From Bemisia tabaci (lineage: Eukaryota > Arthropoda > Insecta > Hemiptera > Aleyrodidae): a stretch of DNA of 64,000 bases. The notes under the pieces are model-generated. The model saw only the letters and a program-made list of their open reading frames with translations. It was not told the origin of the DNA and did not search any database. Each line of letters begins with the position of its first letter. Position 1 is the first letter of the stretch. The stretch covers positions 4,526,001 to 4,590,000 of the forward strand of contig NC_092800.1 in NCBI RefSeq assembly GCF_918797505.1. Reading direction: 5' to 3'. This document shows, piece by piece, positions 1-9,303 of this stretch. The translations under genes and the position numbers were made by a program.

Positions 1-171
1 GGCATTTTTAACTGAAAATTTCATCGAATTTTCCTCCGATCCCACGCTAAAATCATATAAATTATGGACACATTTTACACAGGTATATTCTTGTCAAAAA
101 TGTTATTGTTTTATTCACTTTTGCAACCTTGCAATGGTGTTAAGTTCCCTCGACGGAAAACGACGATGTGT
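1..171. mobile_element. GTAACTCC-family palindrome truncated by window edge
   Basis: TTTTTAACTGAAAATTTCAT and the right end CGACGGAAAACGACGATGTG match the right portion of the element at 38667-38925. Confidence 0.5.
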
Positions 172-1620
172 CCCTGGTTCCACATTGATTCAGCACCTGA
201 TCGCGAAACCGTGCTGATGACGTCACCCAATTCGAAATCAGCGATGACGTCAGTGAAGACTCGAAGTTGTTTTTGCACTGAGACATAACCACGTCAAAAA
301 ACTAGAGCTTGCGTGACGCATGACGCGACGGGCGGTTTGGTGGACGGGAACCTGGCTCGGACATGTTGATGCCAAAATTTGGGGCGTGCAGTTCAAGCGC
401 TACTCCCCCGAGGAGTGGGCTATAGTGACACTCGCCATGACTGCATCAACTTCTCGTGTTTGACTAATGACGGAGCCCCGGCGAGATGACGTAGATATCA
501 GAATTGTCCCCGGCTCTAATCCTCGCTCCTAATCGCTCATAGCCGCACCCGGTTGCAACATCTTGCCGCACGCGCCAAAACAAAGGGGGGCATTTTGTCG
601 GGGGCGAGAGGTCACGTCGGACATATTACAGAACCGTCAAATCGTTTTACCGGTTGTGTTCAAGCCGTCGATATTTTGAGAGACTGAAACGGACTAAATT
701 TGGAAAGGAGGAATTACAATACCTGGCTTAATTTCGAAACAACGTATGCACCATCAGTTTACCGAAGCACATAAGTGTTTTTCAGATTAGCCACAAATTG
801 TACATTCGGTTCCTAATTACAAAATGCTGTCCAAATGTAGGCAATCCAATTTCTACAAGAAATAAAAATTCTACAAAATTTCTAAATTCGAAAAGTTCGA
901 GCCGAATCGGGATTACGAAGATGGGATTTTGTCGTTTTAGGGGGGAACATTTCCAAACTTTTTACCCTGCCACGTTCAGTGCTAAACATTTTCGATTTGA
1001 AATTCAAATATGTGGTTTCAGGACATTTTGTCAACGATTTTTTGTCCAGTAGTTTACGCCCACACGTAAAATAAGCAACGGTGACTTGGTTCAAACGTTA
1101 TATTTTAGTCGGTATGTAAAATTATATTGACAATAAATAGGAATGAGAAATTGAGAGAGAAGGAGGTATTGTTATGGTTGCTCATTTTCTAAATGACATG
1201 TTTTACTTTCTCCTTTTGAATCATCTTTTTAAATTGTCATTGGAAAGTATTTGGTTTTATTTCTATCCTTAAAATATTCGATGTACAATGTACCTTATAT
1301 GTGTGCAGGTACTTTTTTTTATATTTTTTTAATTTTTTCTTTGCGAAATTATTCCTTCATTTTCAAAAAAACATTTATATTTTTAAAACGTGACAAATAT
1401 TTGTGAAACCTTTTCCAAGCGACACTAATCTCAATAAGCCGCAATTGTGCCGACAGAAACTGCAAAAATGAATAAAAGAGGAAAAAAACCAAGAAGCACG
1501 CAATCTTTAGCTTTAACCCATCTGTACATCGATCTTTTAGAGTCAAATACGTCAAATTTTGAGCGTTTGGTTGCGCGTACACCTCGCTGCAGCACAATAA
1601 AAGCACAAAATGTAAAGAAA
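172..1620. other. no gene seen
   Basis: 300-620 is moderately GC-rich; the rest is AT-rich. It has a short E-family fragment but no other repeat or coding signal. Confidence 0.5.
780..845. mobile_element. E-family fragment
   Basis: AGCCACAAATTGTACATTCG with TCCTAATTACAAAATGCTGT resembles one E arm. A comparable fragment lies at 4710-4770. Confidence 0.4.
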
Positions 1621-2100
1621 AAATTAAAGTGCTTTGTAAATCATTAAATTTGACTCGGAACCACCAATATTTAAAAAACACAAATTATATTATTATTCTC
1701 CTTTGATAAATTGATACATATTTTTTCCCATCAATTTAAATGAGAATAATCAATGCAGAGTGTGCAAACATTTCAAAATCATGAGTTAAAAAATGCTGAC
1801 TATGCGAGTATAAATATTAAAGCCTAACAGAGCGGAGCGGCGTGCTGCCCGCGCGAGAGGCTCACTGGCGCCTACAAACCTAAGTGGATACTTCACGCAT
1901 TGCACAATGCTTGAAGTATCCACTTAGGTTTGTAGGCGCCAATGCGCGTTTCGCGCTGGCCGGCCGCCCGCCGTGCGGCGGCGCTTGAAGCAACTATGTC
2001 ACAACAGACGTGCTGCACAGTATTATACGAAATTGAACGTATTAAAAATGACAGGCATCCTTTAAAAGTATAGATCTTTCCTCGCAAAATAAATCAAGAT
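1621..2100. mobile_element. G-family element, copy 1
   Basis: It is collinear with 29606-30072: GTGCTTTGTAAATCATTAAA, ATTTCAAAATCATGAGTTAA, and the end CTCGCAAAATAAATCAAGAT with ACT. A 74-bp near-perfect hairpin (1867-1940) has arms GGCGCCTACAAACCTAAGTG and inverse. Confidence 0.8.
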
Positions 2101-2809
2101 ACTTATCGTACACTGGGAAAATCTATGAGCCTTTAGCTGAGGCAAATATAGAGGTTTAACCGGTTCAGGTATAACAAGGTGGGAAAATCTTGAAAGATAA
2201 TTAAGTTCTGTTACACCAAAGAGGTGTGGAGAGTTTTAGTGAATTTTGTCTCATGGAATAGACGCTCCCCGATTTTTACCAAAACTCTCAACTATATATT
2301 ATTTTCCGTTGGACCAAACAGACAAAACAAAAAAACAAGCAAACCCTCATTCTTCCAAGACATTTTACATTTTCATCCAAAAACGTCGTGAGCAATTGTC
2401 GTTTGTATTTATATGTGGGCCAATTAACTTTGGGTCTCAACTGGCACGTGGACCAAAACTCCCGTGCCGAAAAAACGCGTGGACGTAAATTACTGGAAAA
2501 AACAGGAGCGCGGACAAAAAATCGTTGACGAAATGTCCTATAACCAAATATGTTAATTAAATCGCTAAAAAGTCTATGAAGCAAAATTGAATTATTCCAC
2601 TGAAAATGTTCATCTCCATACATGTAATTTCTGCGTAATAGTAGCTCAAAAAAACGCATACTTTTGATGAAAGAAAACACCTATAGGATTGATAATTACA
2701 TTGGCATCCGCTTTAGAAACTTTTAAGATCTTGAATGAGCGAGAGGACTTTCTTCATTACAATTCCATCTTAAAAACTACTTCCATTTTGCGCACACTGC
2801 AAAAGCTGT

Positions 2810-2974
2810 AAGTGCTATTTTATGTACAGCACTTAAATATTACTAACTATATTACTTTATGTATATATTATTCTACCTCTCCTTCTCTGTTGCTAATAAC
2901 TATTAAATATCTTCACTTCATCTATTGATTTAATATATTTAAGTGCTGTTTTATGCACAGCACTTAAATATTAC
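2810..2974. repeat. 34-bp hairpin-containing direct repeat, two copies
   Basis: 2810-2843 and 2940-2974 share AAGTGCT(A/G)TTTTATG(T/C)ACAG then CACTTAAATATTAC. Each can fold on AAGTGCT/AGCACTT. Confidence 0.75.
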
Positions 2975-2991
2975 CATGTGGTTACCTCGAG

Positions 2992-3039
2992 GTTTTCTAT
3001 TGCGCTACTGAGCATTGCCTCAGTAGCGCAATAGAAAAC
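2992..3039. repeat. perfect 21-bp-stem hairpin
   Basis: GTTTTCTATTGCGCTACTGA (G) at 2992-3012 is exactly inverted at 3019-3039 around the loop CATTGC. Confidence 0.9.
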
Positions 3040-3736
3040 ATCACACCTTTTTATACAGACTTCCCTGCCATTCACGCGAAGAAGGTGAGTCTCAGGGGAT
3101 TAGTGGTGGCCCCGCGTTGGCTAACCAATCCGCAAATCATGGCAGACACCTCGGACCTGAGGCCATATTCCTGCCGAGTCATCCGGCTAACAAGATTTGG
3201 GAGGCGCCTCCAGCCTCCACCGGCCATCTCCAACCATCATCCTCGCAGCCATGCTCCCGGATCCTCCCGCAAACAAAACCGCCTAAGTACCGTATAAATC
3301 CTGAACACAGATACACTGTTTTTGCTTCTGGTCTCGAGGTGGCGACTGAGGGGCTCCGTCAGGTCAGATTTTTTCGCTGCCGCGGAGTACGGCGACTCGC
3401 GTCGATTAGTGCCTCGAATATGCAAGCAGCGATGCCGATTATTGCCCGAAATTCGTATTTTTGTATGGGTTATTAAATAGGATTCTGGGATTAGCGATGG
3501 CGGCAACGGTGTATGCAAATCACCGCATACAGCTTTCTTGGTCACGCCCAGCCTGGTCGTATCATACACGGTTCGATGTTCGATTAGTTTGCTGCCCTCT
3601 CCGACGCACAGTCGACGGAAGCCGGAGCTTTGCGGTGCTCGAAAATCAACCGGAAAATTGATGACGTGCGTGTAAATTTTGGTCTTTAAAATATACTTTT
3701 CAAGGACTAATGGAGCATTTGCACGCGCAAAGTTGT
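3040..3736. other. GC-rich unique segment with a long open frame
   Basis: A minus-strand frame stays open for about 179 codons (3776-3237), but it opens at a non-ATG codon and its translation resembles nothing I recognise. Overlapping plus-strand frames are also open, as expected from base composition. It could be an exon remnant or conserved noncoding DNA. Confidence 0.2.
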
Positions 3737-4362
3737 ACTGCTTCATTCGAAAGTGCTTAAAGCGCTGATTTCTCAATATTTTTCAGATTTTTTTTTTTTC
3801 TGATGAGGGAAATAGTTTAGACGTAAACTCACAAGTGAAAAACTTCACCGCCTGGTGACTTCATCTGGCGGCATTCTCTATTTAAACACACGTATTTTAG
3901 CATAATAGATAATTTCGTCTTATTTCCTCCAATTATTGTTCAATTTTTGAAATGTGGGGATCCTCGTGTGCAGTTCGCGCAGTATAGCCTCCACTTAAAC
4001 ACGAAATTCATCAAATTTCAGAAACCTGCAAATTCTCCATTTCCTTTGAGAAAATCCGACCTTAATGGAGAATTTGCAGGTGTCTGAAATTTGATGAATT
4101 TCGTGTTTGAGTGGACGCTACCAAGTGAGCTAAACACGATGATATCCTTGATTCATAAATTGAACAATTATTGGAGGAGATATGACAAAATGATGTAATC
4201 TGCTAAAATACATGCGTTTAAATGGGAAATGCCGCTCGATGACGTCACTAGGTGGCGCATTTTTTCACTTTTAAATCTATTTTTATACTATTTCCCATAG
4301 CCGGAAAAAATTCTAAAAAATACTGCAAAATCAGCTCTTCAGGCACTTTCAGGTGAAGCAAT
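3737..4362. mobile_element. family B large palindrome
   Basis: Arms of ~300 bp (about 3737-4035 and 4062-4362) are inverse copies around a centre with GCAAATTCTCCAT and ATGGAGAATTTGC. Both arms carry TGAAATTTGATGAATTTCGT, ATTGAACAAT, TTTAAATGGGAAATGC or close variants. Confidence 0.8.
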
Positions 4363-4399
4363 GAAAAATTTGCGTGCAAATTCTCCATTCACCACAATC

Positions 4400-4628
4400 C
4401 GCACAGAAAAAAATGGATGGTGCTGACGACAGAACCTTTTGTTCATACGGCTCCCACAGTTTCTTTGTTACACTTACAGAACTTTTGGTCGTGGGAACAG
4501 AGTACTCTGTTCCCACGACAGAAGTTCTGTTCTCACAACAGAAAAGTTCTGTTAGTGTAACAAAGAAACTGTGGGAGCCGTATGAACAAAAGGTTCTGTC
4601 GTCAGCACCATCCATTTTTTTCTGTGCG
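4400..4628. mobile_element. near-perfect palindromic MITE
   Basis: CGCACAGAAAAAAATGGATG at the left is exactly inverted at the right end (CATCCATTTTTTTCTGTGCG). Arms run more than 80 bases with very few differences. The centre contains a second palindrome, GGGAACAGAGTACTCTGTTC. Confidence 0.85.
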
Positions 4629-4918
4629 TTTGGACTCCATTTAGCAATACAGAAAAACAATTTTTGACTCATTCTTAAAAAAACCTATAATGTCCATGGG
4701 AAACGAATGGCACATATGTTGTTTTTGAGATGAGCCAGAAATTGTAGTTCCTAATTACAAATTTAGATAGTCAATTTTCCCCACAGTGCGTCAAACACTG
4801 AATTTTCCCTGGAATGAATGCATCACCTGGTCCCACGTGCGGTGTGACCCCACCAGCGTTTCGATCCGATTCGCATTCGTAGCCTCAGTTTGCGGTCCGA
4901 TGGGCGTAACTGCAATTT

Positions 4919-5119
4919 CAGGTGGACCCTCAAGTCCTTATAAATGCGTGTTCTCCGGGGCTCACTTCAAAATTGAGTTTCGTTCTACTATCAACTGCAG
5001 CGTCTTCGAACTAACGTATGAACTTAACTACAAATTTAGATGAGCCCTGAGGTCCTTATAACTCTCTGTCCTCTGGAGTTCACTTAGAATTGAGTTACAG
5101 CCCTACGTCATCCGCAGCG
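4919..5119. repeat. 82-bp imperfect direct repeat, two copies
   Basis: 4919-5001 and 5038-5119 share AGTCCTTATAA or GGTCCTTATAA, TTCTCCGGGGCTCACTT or TCCTCTGGAGTTCACTT, AATTGAGTT and GCAGCG in order. Confidence 0.6.
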
Positions 5120-5163
5120 GGCCCAAATATTCCGGGCCCGAGTGAAAATGAGAGCAAACAGTG

Positions 5164-5414
5164 CTGCCGTGGCAAGGAAAAACGCCGTATGAACATTCGA
5201 AAGTTGCCAAATTTCCTCCGATGAAATGTTCATTTTTGAAGAGTGTTATGGATATTTTTTCTTGAAATTTTAAGGTAATTTAGATTTGATCACGAATAAA
5301 ATTCTCTAAAAATCGTAGGAAAATATTCACAAATTCCCCAGGAAATTAGCGTTTTATGGAGGGTAATTTGGCAGCGTCTAAGGGCTCATAAGGCGTTTTT
5401 CCTTAGTGCGGCAG
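5164..5414. mobile_element. family A palindromic MITE, copy 1
   Basis: The left end CTGCCGTGGCAAGGAAAAAC is followed by GCCGTATGAAC and GTTGCCAAATTTCC. The inverse occurs at the right end (GGCGTTTTTCCTTAGTGCGG, CAG). It is flanked by a perfect 4-bp duplication AGTG (5160-5163, 5415-5418). There is no coding. Confidence 0.85.
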
Positions 5415-5777
5415 AGTGGGAAACTGTTTTTTTGGCCGCGACACGGGATGGGATTGATCGTGCCGAGTGTGGAGACGCCGGTTGGGGACGAACTCCGGTG
5501 CGTTGCGTGCCAACAGTTAAATATCAAACAAAAATAAAGCAAATCTTGACGTTAAAAGAATTAGGTGTTTTTTCTGTGTTTGCCGACCAACTTTACCGGC
5601 AATTAATTATTCCGGGCGATTAATCGCTTTTCTCCTCGGTGTCATCCGAGCGCTCGCGATCATCGGACAAATACGCTCTGGACCTGTGTAACCTGTGACG
5701 CTCTCCCTGTTCCCCCTTTCTTTCCTTCCTTCTTTCTTTAGTAATTATTCTTATCTCATAGTGCTTTCGTCAAAATG

Positions 5778-6190
5778 CACTGAAAAAAAAATTCTCGGCG
5801 TTTTTATCAAGGTCCGTTGGTGCCTTTACCATCTCACTTTTTTTACCACTTATCGGTAATTTTACCAAGACAGACTGGTAGGCTTACCTAAAAACCGGTA
5901 TTTGTACTGTTTTTTTTCAGGTAAGACTACCACTTTTATTGGTAATCGATTCCCGGTAACTTTGCCATTTTATCTCGGTAATTCTACCACAGTCGATAAA
6001 AAATATCGGCGTTTTTACCGGGGATCAGTAAAATTACCGAGAAAGTCAATAATTTTACCGAGATTTCTCGGTAAAATTACCAATTCCATAAATGGTAATT
6101 TTACCAAGAAAAAACTGGGATCAAATAGAACCCTGAATTCTTGGTAATTTTACCCTTTTCTTATTAAATACACCGAGATTTTTTTTCAGT
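5778..6190. mobile_element. CACTG-ended element filled with GGTAATTTTACC units
   Basis: CACTGAAAAAAAAATTCTCG at the left is mirrored by CCGAGATTTTTTTTCAGT at the right. The interior is a run of short palindromic units of the type GGTAATTTTACCGAGA in both orientations. Confidence 0.7.
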
Positions 6191-6400
6191 ACGAATTTCG
6201 GAACTGTTGAGATTTTTCTGCATTTTCCCTTGAACTTTTGAAATTCGCGAAATGTTCCGGATCTTTTGCATTTTACGGGACTTTCTCGGAATTTTGGAAA
6301 AAATCTGAAAAAAATTCCGAAAATTTGACGGTCGCACGGAGTGGGAGGAATTGGAACAAAAAAGTTCCGAACCCCGGAACTTTTGACGGACACGGAATGG
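6191..6400. repeat. TTCCGGA-rich repeat
   Basis: GAAATGTTCCGGATCTTTTG, CATTTTACGGGACTTTCTCG and GAACCCCGGAACTTTTGACG are inverse relatives of the tandem units at 13700-13960. Confidence 0.6.
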
Positions 6401-6410
6401 GAGCCCTGAG

Positions 6411-6772
6411 TTACGGGGTCAAAAATGGATGGACGCTTCGGGAGGTTCTAAAAATGTTTCAGACTTCTGGGTTTTAAAGGTTAAGACTGATTGTAAGTCT
6501 CAGATATCTGAGAAATCATTCGTAAGAGTCTTTAAGATGAGAGTAGGTACAGGGAATATTTTTGTGAGGTTCTCTCTTCTTTCCTTTCTAATGGTTTTTA
6601 TCTCACAGTACTTACATCAAAAAGTCGGCCAAAAGTTTCGGGGTCAAAAATGGATGAACGGTTCAGGGAAGTTCTAAAAATGTATCAGGATTCTGGGTTT
6701 TAAAGGTTTAGGCTGAGCTTCAGAGATCTGAGAAATCATGTATAAGAGTCTTAAAATAAAAGTAGCCAGGCA
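6411..6772. repeat. 135-bp direct repeat, two copies
   Basis: 6411-6548 and 6638-6772 share GGGGTCAAAAATGGATG(G/A)ACG, TTCTGGGTTTTAAAGGTT, ATCTGAGAAATCAT and AAGAGTCTT in the same order. About 90 unrelated bases separate them. Confidence 0.75.
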
Positions 6773-7184
6773 ACTACTTGGACAACTGCTGCAAATCAAA
6801 AGAACCTAAGCGGCTCAGAAATCCTATACGCACAGCTAGTTTGCATTTAATTTATTTGCACATAGCTCACAGCTTGACATAAATATGTTCAATTGAGAAT
6901 ATTATCTTCTCTCAACGTTATATTTTCTCTCGTCATCAACGCTCGAGCCACGTCTTGGATCAAGTGTCGCAAACGTTGATTGAGGGGCTTAGAGACAAGG
7001 CGCATAATGCAATTTTTGAAAAAACCGAGGTATCCACGAAATCAACTAAAACTAGTTCGAAAGTATATTCTGCGAAAAATTAACGACTAAAATCCAACTT
7101 TCATGCATCAACAAGTGAGTTTAAATTTCCTTTTTGCCACAAGGCTCCATGTAATTTTAAAACTGTAAACAAGTATTTCTTGGA

Positions 7185-8325
7185 CACTGGGAAAAAAACA
7201 CATTGGATCCAGGTGCGGTGGCGTTTGCGGACGTGGCGTTTGCGGATTCTAAGAATCGGGTGGCGTTTGCGGATTCTCATATTTTGACGGTGGCGATTGC
7301 GGACAGGCGGAACAGGGCCGGTGGCCTTTGCGGACCAGAGAATTTCGGCGGTGGCGATTGCGGACGGAGGGGTAGGCACCTACATATGCTGCCCCCCACC
7401 CCTGCACTGTATATTAAAGAGAAAAATTACTGGGGAGGCTCTGGATTCCTTTTCGTGGATGTAGAATGAAAAAAATATTTGTATTAAACATTAGTATTAT
7501 TATTATATTAGTATAAAAACATATGAGCAGTGAACATACAGTAAATTTTTAAAAAAAGGCATATCAGAAATCGCAAGAAACTGAAAAATCGTCAATTTCA
7601 GTCCATTTTTAGGATGAAAAACATGTTGTAAATTCTAGTCCAAAATTACTGAAAGTCAAAAAATTAAAATATGTTTCCATTTTTCGTATGTAATTTTTTA
7701 GCTTTCAGTAATTTTGGATTAGAATTTACAACATGTTTTTCATCCTAAAAATGGACTGAAACTGACGATTTTTCAGTTTCTTGCGATTTCTGATATGCCT
7801 TTTCTTAAAAATTTACTGTACGTTCAATTCTCATATGTTTTTATACTAATATAAAACTAATGTTTTCTACATCCACGAAAAGGAATCCAGAGCCTCTCCG
7901 GTAATTTTTCTCTTTAATATACAGCGCAGGGGTGGGGGGCAGCATATGTAGGTGCCTACCCCTCCGTCCGCAATCGCCACCGCCGAAATTCTCTGGTCCG
8001 CAAAGTCCACCGGCCCTGTTCCGCCTGTCCGCAATCGCCACCGTCAAAATATGAGAATCCGCAAACGCCACCCGATTCTTAGAATCCGCAAACGCCACGT
8101 CCGCAAACGCCACCGCACCTTGGATCCAGACTCTTGAAAACATTGACAAGAAAAAATACTCTTGATTCAATCAGATTTTTGCTTGAATCAAAACGACATC
8201 CGCTCAAATTAAGAGGCGTGGTTCTTGATTTAAGGAAAAATCCGATTGAATCAAGCGTATATTTTCTTGTCGATGTTTTTAAGAGTCTGGACTCTAGATC
8301 CAATGTGTTTTTTTTTTTTCCAGTG
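7185..8325. mobile_element. CACTG-ended palindromic MITE (X), itself interrupted
   Basis: The left end is CACTGGGAAAAAAACACATT and the right end AATGTGTTTTTTTTTTTTCC then AGTG. The inner arms CTTGATTCAATCAGATTTTT and their inverse lie at 8130-8297. CACTG ends and a short GA flank on both sides suggest a CACTA-like (CMC) element with a 2-bp duplication. A foldback element occupies 7212-8119 within the left arm. Confidence 0.7.
7212..8119. mobile_element. foldback element with tandem-repeat arms (Y)
   Basis: Two arms of about 450 bp are near-exact inverted copies (about 7212-7670 and 7675-8119) with almost no spacer. The ends are GGTGCGGTGGCG. Each arm opens with several units of GTGGCG(T/A)TTGCGGA separated by short unique pieces, then carries an AT-rich section. 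A 9-bp direct repeat TTGGATCCA flanks it (7203-7211 and 8120-8128). Tandem-repeat-rich arms plus 9-bp duplications resemble foldback or MULE-related elements. No transposase is present. Confidence 0.8.
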
Positions 8326-9035
8326 GAATATAGGAAAAACTGCACTTATGCGCCTCGTCCGCCAAGCCTCTCGACTGGTGTCTTGCAAGTCCTGCAAATA
8401 TTTTAAAAATGTAGAAGCGAATTTCAATGCGTCATAAAAACTGAAATCATCGCGGTTTGTCAGCACCATGAAGTGAGTTGTCGCAATTAAGGATCAGGTT
8501 CATCCATGACCTTCCAGCCATAGCAAGCATGTAACCAATGGTGCTAGTCCCGCCTTCCGCCTGTCAACAAGGAACGACTTCAGACTCAGCCGGCCAAGAT
8601 TTTGTTAAATGTGTTGTTAGAACCTAATTCAATTTTAATTGTAGTTCCAAAGGATTTTCAATCGGACGTTAGGCATAGTTGCCTGTTCGAATAACGTTGA
8701 ATTTTTCGAGTTATCTTTACCAAAGGCAACCACCGATTTTAGAAATACGGCAAGGTATTTTTGAAAGCTACTTTTAAAAGTCCGCCAGGGTATTTCAGGA
8801 TCCTCATAAAGTTTAAGAGGGTATTTTCGACCTATTTAAATTATTGCGTAGTGACTGTCTTATGGTTGGAATAAATTTTGCAAATAGGAACTACCATCTC
8901 TGAGTCTCCCTCATCTTCAAGGTATCTGGATCCGCCCAAGACATCAACTTTAATTATTTGGCTCCCAAAAGGATGGATCTCGTTTATGGAACATGATATC
9001 CAATGATAAAAATTTACACAGCGAGTAACACGGCG

Positions 9036-9303
9036 AATTTTCACATGAATACACCGAAACGTTTCGGCTGAAAACTCAGCCCTCCTCAGTTGGATAAAAA
9101 CAGTAAAACATTTTAAAAATCTAAAAACTTAGTACTTGGCTGTATACCTTTCAACATTAACTTTAACGTATTGGCTGGAAAACAACTTTTTTCTCGCTTT
9201 GAAAGGTACAACCAAGGACTAAGGTTTTAGATTTTAAAAATTTTTTACTGTTTTTATCCAACTGAAGAGGGTTAAACGTTTTGGTGGTATTTATGTGAAA
9301 ATT
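9036..9303. mobile_element. palindromic MITE
   Basis: AATTTTCACATGAATACACC at the left pairs with GGTGGTATTTATGTGAAAAT at the right. Arms share GTTGGATAAAAACAGTAAAA and its inverse, and ACCTTTCAA/TTGAAAGGT near the centre. Confidence 0.75.

Larger units (their letters stand above)
6984..8375. mobile_element. I-family element hosting a nested insertion
   Basis: The left end GAGGGGCTTAGAGACAAGGC, with GCATAATGCAATTTTTG, mirrors the right end AAAAACTGCACTTATGCGCC followed by CGCCAAGCCTC. The same inverted ends occur at 47757-48004, and a right end at 35380-35500. The element is split at 7184/8325 by a CACTG-ended palindrome. The sequence joining across that insert matches the uninterrupted relative at 35440-35465. 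Confidence 0.75.

Noticed and set aside
3237..3776. 179-codon minus-strand open frame
   Set aside because: It starts at a non-ATG codon, no family resemblance is visible, it extends into a family B arm, and competing frames are open in the same segment.
4349..4672. Two near-identical proteins on opposite strands
   Set aside because: They are produced by the near-perfect palindrome at 4400-4628, not by genes.
7101..8170. Pairs of similar Arg/His-rich and Ala/Gly-rich frames
   Set aside because: They are translations of the two inverted arms of the foldback element; the mirrored proteins follow from the palindrome.
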